From: CAWFFV01 sp963814985
GTDB lineage: Bacteria; Chloroflexota; Ktedonobacteria; Ktedonobacterales; Ktedonobacteraceae
Assembly: GCA_963814985.1 (NCBI GenBank)
Contig: CAWFFV010000018.1
Coordinates: forward strand, 62,001 to 126,000
Direction: 5' to 3'
Length of the DNA stretch: 64,000 nt
In this document: in pieces, positions 56,844 through 64,000 of the stretch
Numbering within the stretch: the first letter of the stretch is position 1
How the letters are laid out: each line of letters begins with the position of its first letter
Program-made: the position numbers and the translations under genes
Notes under the pieces: generated by a model
The model's input: only the letters and a program-made list of their open reading frames with translations
Databases searched by the model: none
Told to the model about the DNA's origin: nothing

Positions 56844-57401
56844 ATGGACAGTTTCGATACAAGTATAGGCTTGAGTACGACTTTACAGCTTCTAGAGCAA
56901 TACCACCAAAATGGAACATTGCAAACAGAAATGTCGAATTTTCCTGGTATACGTGGATTTTGTAGAGTTTCTATACATATTGTTACAGGAAAGATTGTAT
57001 CCTGTACTCTCGAAAAGAGAAATGGTCAAATCCAATCGGTTGGAATATCAACTATCACTCGTCTTGATGAGCAAAATGGTCCATTTGAGTGGCAGTTTTA
57101 TCCCCAACAACAACAGCAAGAAAGTACTGTTCCCTCCTCACTCCCCCAAACGCAACAATATCTACCTCAGTCTCGTAGAGCACCAACCTATGCTGTACCA
57201 CGTGTCGTTGCACGTTTAAATTTGGACTGGTTAACTACATGGTCTCCCCATCAGAAACGGACATTATATCGAGTCTATTCACTAATTGATGGACGACGTA
57301 CAGTAGAGGATATTGAAATGACTGTAGCGTTTCCGGCTCGTGTTGTTCAGGAAAGTCTCGTTATTCTTATTGCGATGAGGGTAATTGTAATAACGACTTA
57401 G
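56844..57401 (+). CDS. Unknown protein, DUF4388-like N-terminus and winged-helix-like C-terminus
   Basis: A 185-residue soluble protein. The first 85 residues (TLQLLEQYHQNGTLQTE...VSIHIVTGKIVSCTLEKRNGQ) have the look of DUF4388/PATAN-like signalling domains. A Q/P-rich linker follows. The last 65 residues (RLNLDWLTTWSPHQKRTLYRVYSLIDGRRTVEDIEMTVAFPARVVQESLVILIAMRVI) resemble a small winged helix. The ribosome binding site is weak. It precedes a membrane protein gene by 26 bases, so the pair may be a signalling unit. Confidence 0.55.
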   Translation: MDSFDTSIGLSTTLQLLEQYHQNGTLQTEMSNFPGIRGFCRVSIHIVTGKIVSCTLEKRNGQIQSVGISTITRLDEQNGPFEWQFYPQQQQQESTVPSSLPQTQQYLPQSRRAPTYAVPRVVARLNLDWLTTWSPHQKRTLYRVYSLIDGRRTVEDIEMTVAFPARVVQESLVILIAMRVIVITT

Positions 57402-57427
57402 TCAAGCAGAAAGAGAGTCCATTTACG

Positions 57428-58551
57428 ATGAAAGCCTCTAATAATCAGTCACTCAATAATGGTACATTGCCCAATCAGAAACCTGCCAGGCCAGGTTTTT
57501 TCCAGTGGTGGTATAATTTAACTTCGATCCCAGAACCACCTGCTGACGCCAGTTTTGTGAAAAGAGAAGAAGTACGTCGATCTCACTTGCTCAGTCTCCT
57601 GATATTTTTCATGCTAATGCTCTTTGTGGTATTTCTTCCAGCCGCCCTGGCACCACCTCTTCGCCCTGGCACCTTTTCAGACGCTAGCGATATTCCCTCT
57701 ATGCTTGACTGCAATTCTACTTAATCGCTCAGCGGAGGGTATTTGCCGCTGCAATGATAATGGTCGCTATCATTGAGCTTGCGTTATGCCTGGTAATTAT
57801 AACAACGCAGCCTTCCGACGAGTTAAGTCTCGGGCTGTATTCCCTGCTTATCATCGGTGAACTACTTGCTGTCTCGCTTCTCCCACCCAGCAGCGTTTTT
57901 TTCACGGCGATCTACAATATAGCATTTACGATTGGAAGCGTTCTTTTGTTACATCATACTCCGACGTTGACGCAAGCTGTACATCAGCAGCTTGCAACAA
58001 TAATAGCTCGTCCAGTCGCAGTACAATTCCTGGTCGCGGCGGTGAGCTATATCTGGGTGAATAGCACTCTTCGTGCAATTTCTCGTGCAGATCGTGCAGA
58101 AGTGATAGCATCTTTAGAGCGTCAGATAACACGGCAAAGCATTCAGGTGGCAGAGGAGAAGCAACACCTTGAGGAGAATATCAACCAGATCGTGCAATCA
58201 CATATTGACACGATGAATAATAAAGTTGTGACAAGAATACCGTTTTCCGAGGAGACGAAGATACTCTGGCCACTGATCAATGTTATCGATTCTCTGCAAA
58301 AACGGTTACGGACTGCCCTGCAAACAGAATACGAGTTGCAACGAATAAAAAAAGCGATTTCAGGCTATACTAATCTTATCTATAGCGATAGATTAACTTC
58401 ACAGCAGCCCTGGCCGCAAACAAAGACAGACCTTGATCCACTGATCTATGCGATCAGGCATAAAGATCATCTTCACGTGAACAATGCCGCTGAACAGAGA
58501 GAAAATTTGTCATTGCACAAATGGCGCGGAACCTATCCTCGTAGTAAATGA
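57428..58551 (+). CDS. Membrane protein with coiled-coil/HAMP-like tail (two frameshifts)
   Basis: The first frame (to 57724) gives a polar N-terminus and one helix. Breaks near 57705 and 57740 lead to the frame of 57754-58551, with about four more helices (VAIIELALCLVIITT, LLIIGELLAVSLLPPS, IAFTIGSVLLL). A coiled coil follows (AEEKQHLEENINQIVQSHIDTMNNKVVTRIPF...LWPLINVIDSLQKRLRTAL). The plan (helices, coiled coil, HAMP-like repeat, no output domain) matches the gene at 817-2508. Function unknown. Confidence 0.6.
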
Positions 58552-58569
58552 GATAAAGAGGAGGCAGAC

Positions 58570-59917
58570 ATGGCTCACTTTGACTTTGACATTGGCATCA
58601 TTGGCGGTGGTCCGGCAGGAGCCGCTACTGCCTCTTATCTGGCAAAAGCAGGACTTTCCTGTGTTCTATTTGAGCGTGAATTATTTCCACGCCCACACGT
58701 AGGCGAGTCCCTGGTTCCTTCATCTACGAGAGTATTTAGAGAGGTTGGTTTTCTTGAAAAAATGGATCAAGTCTGGTTTCCCCAAAAAATATGGTGCCGC
58801 CTGGACGTCGGCTGACCGTGGCCCTACCTACGTACATAAGTGGGATGGTATGCAGGCTGATTACGTATGCGGACTTTCGCTTTGAGGAGCGCGAACAGTC
58901 CGGTGTCAATCGCAACTATACTTTCCATGTTGACAGGGCAAAGTTTGATTTGATGCTATTGCAACATGCACAGCAGCTGGGAGCCAGAATTTATGAAGGG
59001 GTACGAGTGCAACAGGTGGATTTCTCCGAATTCGGCTGTCCACGTATCGAGTTCTCTATTGCGAAGCAAACGGCGAGAACAACAGTGCGTCTGGTTGTTG
59101 ATGCCAGCGGACGACGCACCCTTCTAGGCAATCAATTAAAGCTGCGTATCCAGGACCCAGTTTTTGATCAATACGCATTGCATACCTGGTTCGAGGGTTA
59201 TGATCGTAGTACTTTGACTCGTAATGCCTCACAGCATGATTTCATTTTTATTCACTTTTTACCTCTTATCAATGCCTGGGTCTGGCAAATCCCCATTACG
59301 GAGACTATCACGAGTATTGGTGTAGTGACGCAGAAGAAAAGTTTTCCCAAGGCTCGCGAAGAGCGTGAGAAGTCTTTTGGCAATGTCTGGAGAGCCGCCC
59401 AGAGTTAGCGGCAGGGCTACGTGCCGCCAAACAGATCCGTCCTCTCTCCGAAGAAGGTGATTACAGTTACGCTATGGAGCAAATATGCGGCGATAACTTC
59501 GTGTTGGTAGGAGATGCTGCACGCTTTGTCGATCCCATTTTCTCTACTGGCGTCAGCATTGCCCTCAATAGTGCACGTTTTGCCAGTGCAGATATCATAC
59601 GTGCTGCCGAGAAGGGCAATTTCAGTAAAGAAAACTTTGAAACTTTTGAGACTACCTTGCGTCGTGGCACGAAGAACTGGTATGAGTTTATCTCGGTATA
59701 CTATCGCCTGAATGTCCTCTTCACTGCATTTGTATTGGATGAGCGCTATCGTCTCGATATCTTGAAACTGCTTCAGGGCGATGTCTATGACGAGGATGCA
59801 CCTGAGGTACTCCAATTGATGAAAAATATTGTCAAGGAAGTGGAACAGAATGAGAAGCATATCTGGCATCACTACTTAGGTGAGCTCACAGCTCACGCCT
59901 TCAGCCCTACCTTTTAA
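58570..59917 (+). CDS. Flavin-dependent halogenase-like enzyme (three frameshifts)
   Basis: FAD enzyme of the PltA/PrnC-like group. The FAD site is IGIIGGGPAGAATASYLAKAG, followed by FPRPHVGESLVPSS. The halogenase hallmark WxWxIP is present as WVWQIP (about 59278-59295). The late FAD motif reads FVLVGDAARFVDPIFSTGVSIALNSA. Breaks lie near 58787 (an A6 run), 58868 and 59400; each flank joins cleanly in another frame. The carrier protein gene 68 bases downstream suggests a carrier-bound aromatic or heteroaromatic substrate. Some relatives are reductases or oxygenases, so activity is inferred. Confidence 0.78.
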
Positions 59918-59984
59918 CGATGTGACGCAAGCTCCTTTGAAGAAAAAGGAGGTGATAAATTTGCGTTTAAAAGGAGAACAAGAA

Positions 59985-60242
59985 ATGCAACCGTCCGATA
60001 TCGCAGAACAACTCAAGCAGTTCATTGCCAATACAGTCTTAGATGGGAAAGCTATTGGTTTAGATGAAACGACACCTCTGCTTGAATGGGGTATCATCAA
60101 TTCAATGGAGATGGTCAGACTAGTCAGTTTTATCCAAAAACAGTTTGGTGTTGATGTTCCAGCTAAAAAGATGATTGCTGATCATTTTGCCAATATAGCA
60201 TCTCTCACAAATCTGGTAATAGAAACTGCGGCAGTTCTCTAG
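59985..60242 (+). CDS. Free-standing acyl/peptidyl carrier protein
   Basis: An 85-residue carrier, start ATG 59985 with AAAGGAG 9 bases upstream; the frame opens earlier at 59880 without support. The pattern LDETTPLLEWGIINSMEMVRLVSFIQKQFGVDVPAKKM is that of a small acyl carrier. The serine in INSMEM is the phosphopantetheine site; the preceding residue is N where D is usual. Directly behind the halogenase, it is the likely carrier of the halogenated unit. Confidence 0.85.
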   Translation: MQPSDIAEQLKQFIANTVLDGKAIGLDETTPLLEWGIINSMEMVRLVSFIQKQFGVDVPAKKMIADHFANIASLTNLVIETAAVL

Positions 60243-60763
60243 TTACCTCCCTTCCTTTTATATTAGAGGCTTTCGGACCGTGGGTTTGAAGGCCTCACTT
60301 ACTCACACAGGGCACATTCTCCCCACAAAAACAGCGTATTCGTCACTTACCGATTCGATTTGGATGGACTGGATATACTTGAGGTAGGGGAAAAAGTGAA
60401 CTTGCAGGGAACGTTCAACGAACATACCGTCCTCCCATTGTGATGTGCCCGTAATTGTGAAACATCCTTTTGTGACAACGCTGTGAGTTCACCACCCTAC
60501 ACTTTACTTCGATAAAGCACTTATACCAGAGAATCGCACTCATATCTAGCTGTCTCATGCCAATAACGTACACATCGGTAAAGAAGACGTCATTAGATAG
60601 AATGACAAGGAAGTCTCTTTACGCTTGATCACTGACTCCCATAGACATGCGAGCCAGTGAAACCAAACCGATTATATCTACGTTCCCTAAGAGGGAAACA
60701 TCCCAATGTTGTTTGAACGAAGTAGAGAGAACATGTCAGACAGCGAAATAAAGGAGATATCCA
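60243..60763. other. Gene-free stretch
   Basis: About 520 bases. Fragments in both directions look protein-like over 25-35 codons but have no start, no ribosome binding site and no family match that I can name. It may be gene debris. Confidence 0.3.
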
Positions 60764-61063
60764 ATGCTGTGGTATTGCAAATTTAAGTGGAATGAATCCA
60801 CAACCCGTGAGCAGATGGCTCGGCGGGTCGTCCAGCAACATGAGGCTGGCACCAATCATCCAGAACGCATCAAGGGATGGTACAACCTGGCCGGTGGTGG
60901 AGCAGGGTTCATCCTTGTAGAAGCAGACCAACCACAGGATCTGACCGCCTTTCTGCAGCCCTATATGGATCTGATGTCTATTGATGTCCATGCCATTTAT
61001 CCACTCGACTACCAGCAGGAGCTTCAGGGACTACGGCAGGTTAGCGGCCAACGTACTCGCTAG
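60764..61063 (+). CDS. DUF3303-type small protein
   Basis: A 99-residue protein with AAAGGAGA upstream. MLWYCKFKWNE...RRVVQQHEAGTNHPERIKGWYNLAGGGAGFILVEADQPQDLTAFLQPYMDLMSIDVHAIYPLD matches the DUF3303 family, a small ferredoxin-like (dimeric alpha/beta barrel) fold of unknown role. It could bind a small ligand. The link with the halogenase/carrier genes is only by position. Confidence 0.75.
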   Translation: MLWYCKFKWNESTTREQMARRVVQQHEAGTNHPERIKGWYNLAGGGAGFILVEADQPQDLTAFLQPYMDLMSIDVHAIYPLDYQQELQGLRQVSGQRTR

Positions 61064-61245
61064 TCTCCCAACTCATCACACCAGCCTGCATCTTCTTTCG
61101 AGAGGACAGGCCCGGCAAGAAGAGAGGTGGACAACAAGGTCTGAAGCTAAAAATGTATTCAGTTCGGTGTAGAGAAATGACATCTTAGCTTGTAATGAGC
61201 ATAGTAAGGAACTTGTACTTGCAAGAAATTTGACTAATGGGACAA

Positions 61246-61290
61246 CCATCCCTCCTGCTCATAGGGATATTCCGTGAGTAAGAGGGATGG
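61246..61290 (+). terminator. 16-bp hairpin before the reductase gene
   Basis: CCATCCCTCCTGCTCA pairs with TGAGTAAGAGGGATGG (two G-U pairs) around a 13-base loop. No T-run follows. It separates the DUF3303 gene from the reductase and may end transcription or form a leader structure. Confidence 0.4.
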
Positions 61291-61361
61291 CTCACCGTCA
61301 AACCACAAGTTTTACACGTACAAGTACCATGATTCACCATTGTCAATGAAAGGAAGTAACT

Positions 61362-62111
61362 ATGGCAGTCTTCTTTGGAAAAACAGCAATTGTGACTGGA
61401 GCGAGTAAAGGCATTGGTAAGGCCATTGCTCTTGCGCTCGGAACACAAGGCGCCAATGTTGTCGTCAACTATATGAGCAGCGAAACCCAGGCCAGGGAAG
61501 TGGCCGATCAAATCCAGCAGCATGGAAGCAAAGCACTTGCCTATAAGGCAAATGTCGGTGACATGCACGCAATTCAGGAAATGGTTGCGGCAACAGCAGA
61601 AACTTTTGGGCAGATTGATATTTTAGTTAATAATGCCGGCATCACCAGGGATAAAACCCTCAAGAAGATGGATATCGAGAGTTGGCAGGCTGTAATTAAC
61701 ACCAATCTCAATAGCGTCTTCTATTGCACCAGTGCCGTCTTACCACATATGCTCCGCACAGGCAGAGGACGTATTATCAACATTAGTTCTGCTATCGCGC
61801 AAACTGGTGCCATTGGGCAGGCTAACTATGCCGCTGCAAAGGCTGGCATGCTTGGATTTACAAAGGCAGCGGCACTGGAACTGGCAAAAGCAGGTATTAC
61901 GGTCAATAGCGTCTGTCCGGGCTACATTGAAACTGACATGTTTGCCCATGTACCCGAAGAAGTCAAAGATAAAATCAAGGCACATATCCCACAGGGTCGA
62001 CTCGGCAATGCTGAAGAAGTTGCTCGCGTAGTGCTTTTCCTCGCCGATGAAGAGCAAACCTACATTACTGGACAGTCCTTCAGTATCAATGGCGGTTTGT
62101 TCATGCAGTAA
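61362..62111 (+). CDS. 3-oxoacyl-ACP/acetoacetyl-CoA reductase (FabG/PhaB type)
   Basis: A 249-residue NADPH-dependent SDR. TGASKGIGKAIAL binds the cofactor, NNAG is present, and the catalytic set is S-I-S-S, YAAAK and the upstream N. AETFGQIDILVNNAGITRDKTLKKMDIESW is close to PhaB/FabG. Together with the thiolase 183 bases downstream it suggests acetoacetyl-CoA reduction for polyhydroxyalkanoate or for butanoyl metabolism. No PHA synthase is in the window. Confidence 0.88.
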   Translation: MAVFFGKTAIVTGASKGIGKAIALALGTQGANVVVNYMSSETQAREVADQIQQHGSKALAYKANVGDMHAIQEMVAATAETFGQIDILVNNAGITRDKTLKKMDIESWQAVINTNLNSVFYCTSAVLPHMLRTGRGRIINISSAIAQTGAIGQANYAAAKAGMLGFTKAAALELAKAGITVNSVCPGYIETDMFAHVPEEVKDKIKAHIPQGRLGNAEEVARVVLFLADEEQTYITGQSFSINGGLFMQ

Positions 62112-62294
62112 TGTTAAGTACAGCATTGTATATATATACAAAGTGTTGTATAGTATTGTATAGCAGTATCAAGCTATTTCTGTGTCATACACAGGAACGT
62201 TTTTCTCGGTTGCGGAGAGCCGCTGAGGTCTATATCTGAAGAGACAATGATGCAACCGAACCTGTTTGAATTCATCGAGGAAGGCAGAAAGCAC

Positions 62295-63479
62295 ATGACA
62301 CAACCTGAAGTCGTTGTTGTAAGCGGTGTACGTACCGCAATTGGTGACTTTGGTGGGGCCTTGAAGGACAAACCCCCAACAGAATTAGGTGCAGATGTTG
62401 TACGCGAAGCTGTCAAACGTGCAACGATCAAACCGGAAGAGGTGGGGCATGTCGTCTTTGGAAATGTGGTCCATACCGATGTTCATGATATGTACATCTC
62501 CCGTGTAGCAGCCTGCAATGGCGGTATTCCTGTCGAGACTCCGGCCCTCACAGTCAATCGTTTGTGCGGTAGTGGCTTACAGGCCATTGTTTCGGCAGCC
62601 CAGGCCATTTATCTGGGTGATGCCAAAGTAGCTATTGCCGGCGGGGTCGAGGTCATGAGTCGTACTCCATACTGGATACCGGGTGCCCGCTGGGGCCTGC
62701 GTATGAATGATGGGGTGCTAATTGATGCTATGGTCGGTGCCCTGAGTGATCCTTTTGATGACTGTCATATGGGCATAACTGCTGAGAATGTGGCAGAGAA
62801 GTGGGGTGTGACTCGCCAGCAGCAAGACGAATTGGCATTGCAGAGCCATCAGCGCGCCGCTGCTGCCATCAAGGCAGGGTATTTCAAGGAGCAAATTTTG
62901 CCCATTGAGTCCAGGGTCAAAGGGAACACGGTGGTCTTCGACACGGATGAGCATGTCAAAGTTGATACGTCAATGGACAAGTTGTCCAGGATGCGCCCGG
63001 CCTTCAAAAAAGATGGGACGGTCACAGCAGGCAATGCATCCGGTATCAACGATGCTGCGGCTGCTGTTGTGCTTATGGAAGCCAGCGAAGCACGGCAGCA
63101 TGGATTGCGGCCTCTTGGAAGACTGGTCGCCTACGCTCATGCTGGAGTAGAACCAAAATATATGGGAGTTGGGCCGGTTCCTGCGGTGAGAAAAGTCCTT
63201 GAGCGCGCAAAATTAAGCATCAAAGACATGAATGTTATCGAACTCAATGAGGCCTTTGCCGCTCAGGCTGTTGCAGTTATTCGCGATCTCGATCTGCCAG
63301 TGGACCGCACAAATCCGAACGGCAGTGGTATCTCGCTTGGTCACCCCATTGGGGCAACAGGCTGTATCCTGGTAGTGAAGGCTCTCTACGAACTTCGCCG
63401 CACCGCTGGCAGGTATGCACTCGTCACAATGTGTATCGGCGGCGGACAGGGTATCGCAGCAATTTTCGAGGCCATGTAA
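62295..63479 (+). CDS. Acetyl-CoA C-acetyltransferase (PhaA-type thiolase)
   Basis: Condenses two acetyl-CoA, or cleaves acetoacetyl-CoA. Start ATG 62295 (AGGAAGGCAGAAAG upstream) gives the usual VVVVSGVRTAIGDFGG start; an earlier ATG at 62247 is possible. The nucleophilic cysteine is in VNRLCGSGLQAIVSAAQ. Further catalytic residues are in NEAFAAQ, GISLGHPIGATGC and the C-terminal cysteine in VTMCIGGGQG. The protein is 394 residues, the usual length, and all catalytic residues are present. Confidence 0.93.
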   Translation: MTQPEVVVVSGVRTAIGDFGGALKDKPPTELGADVVREAVKRATIKPEEVGHVVFGNVVHTDVHDMYISRVAACNGGIPVETPALTVNRLCGSGLQAIVSAAQAIYLGDAKVAIAGGVEVMSRTPYWIPGARWGLRMNDGVLIDAMVGALSDPFDDCHMGITAENVAEKWGVTRQQQDELALQSHQRAAAAIKAGYFKEQILPIESRVKGNTVVFDTDEHVKVDTSMDKLSRMRPAFKKDGTVTAGNASGINDAAAAVVLMEASEARQHGLRPLGRLVAYAHAGVEPKYMGVGPVPAVRKVLERAKLSIKDMNVIELNEAFAAQAVAVIRDLDLPVDRTNPNGSGISLGHPIGATGCILVVKALYELRRTAGRYALVTMCIGGGQGIAAIFEAM

Positions 63480-63541
63480 AAATTCCTGGTGTCCTTGTAA
63501 GCCAACAACGTGCTCTCTAAGAAGATAATCGTCTCAACACA

Positions 63542-63584
63542 CAAAATCCGCTGCTCCTGGAACACTATCACGAGCAGCGGGTTT
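63542..63584 (+). terminator. Rho-independent terminator after the thiolase
   Basis: AAAATCCGCTGCTC pairs with GAGCAGCGGGTTTT across a 15-base loop, 60 bases after the thiolase stop. Confidence 0.75.
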
Positions 63585-64000
63585 TGCATGGTAGCCACCA
63601 TCCTATCTCCACACAATCCTTTCCACTTAAGCCGGATGCCTGAGAAGTGATTTTCAAAAACTGACTCTCTTGTCTCTCATCTCTCCATCAGCAGTACTTA
63701 CTATGATTCAAGTCTCAGCTCGAAAAACAACAAAGCTACTTGACAAAAGATTTTTTATGACTTATGATTTAAATATAGTTTTAATTCTTAATCGCCACAT
63801 CGTTATATTAGTAATAGCAAATATTTTTATGTTTTTGTTATATTTTGCCTATAAATAGCATTTAACTGGAATATTTGTTTTACGCTCTTTTAAATTACCA
63901 TACAACTTATGAGGTAAAATGGGTTTTAAGAGCGTCTGAATAAATTTTGATCATCACTTGCTGAAAAGCGTTACACAAGAATGGAGGGTATCGACACGGC
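63585..64000. other. AT-rich end of window, no gene supported
   Basis: Strongly AT-rich from about 63720. A 62-codon frame at 63670-63858 is hydrophobic by composition but lacks a ribosome binding site. Nothing else is visible up to the right edge. Confidence 0.3.

Noticed and set aside
60243..60763. Gene in the gap after the carrier protein
   Set aside because: Only 25-35 codon protein-like fragments, no start or stop that fits a gene.
61064..63479. Complete polyhydroxyalkanoate operon
   Set aside because: Only a thiolase and a reductase are present; no PHA synthase or phasin in the window.

Overview
The window looks like chromosome from a Ktedonobacteria-type member of the Chloroflexota. 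This is inferred from gene style: a triple-FHA ABC transporter, HTH-GAF regulators, multi-PAS/GAF kinases, decayed IS66 DNA, many structured intergenic palindromes and a PKS-NRPS cluster. No rRNA or tRNA gene is present to confirm it. The base composition is mixed, close to 50% GC by eye, with a clearly AT-richer patch at about 24.76-25.85 kb.

Layout. 0-4.6 kb: a truncated DoxX-like protein, a polytopic membrane protein, a lipoprotein and a methyltransferase. 4.8-9.5 kb: nifJ (pyruvate:ferredoxin oxidoreductase) in three pieces, translationally coupled to a dihydroorotate-dehydrogenase-like gene. 9.5-9.74 kb: a MITE-like palindrome with a 9-bp target duplication. 9.9-17.7 kb: a lysozyme-like protein, a GlsB-type membrane protein, a PAS/GAF histidine kinase, a PNPOx-fold flavoprotein, an HTH-GAF regulator and a secreted SGNH esterase. 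17.6-20.5 kb: the riboflavin operon ribBA-ribH-ribE behind a clear FMN riboswitch. 20.6-25.9 kb: a palindromic repeat, a secreted protein with a proline/threonine linker, two coupled small genes, an IS66 transposase relic and an AT-rich HTH gene. 26-31.4 kb: YcxB-like and PAP2 relics, ada, a LysR regulator, a DinB-like protein and an alpha/beta hydrolase. 31.5-44 kb: the FHA-ABC exporter, a BNR/YCF48-like lipoprotein, a second MITE copy, an SDR, a TreT-like glycosyltransferase, a sulfonate/nitrate-type ABC importer and a kinase-like/P-loop fusion protein.

44.9-60.2 kb holds the most interesting system, a hybrid PKS-NRPS locus. The minus-strand megasynthase reads KS - (AT scar without catalytic core) - ACP - Cy - A(Cys) - PCP - Cy - A(Cys) - PCP - TE and is followed by a class B flavin monooxygenase. 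On the plus strand beyond the KS lie a WxWxIP-type flavin halogenase and a free carrier protein. Together they suggest a halogenated acyl starter extended with two cysteine-derived heterocycles. The window ends with a PhaB/FabG-type reductase and a PhaA-type thiolase.

Caution. At least fourteen otherwise well-conserved genes are broken by single-base frameshifts, several at short homopolymers, with no other decay. Residual sequencing or assembly indels are the simplest explanation. The IS66 relic and the PAP2 fragment look truly degenerate.
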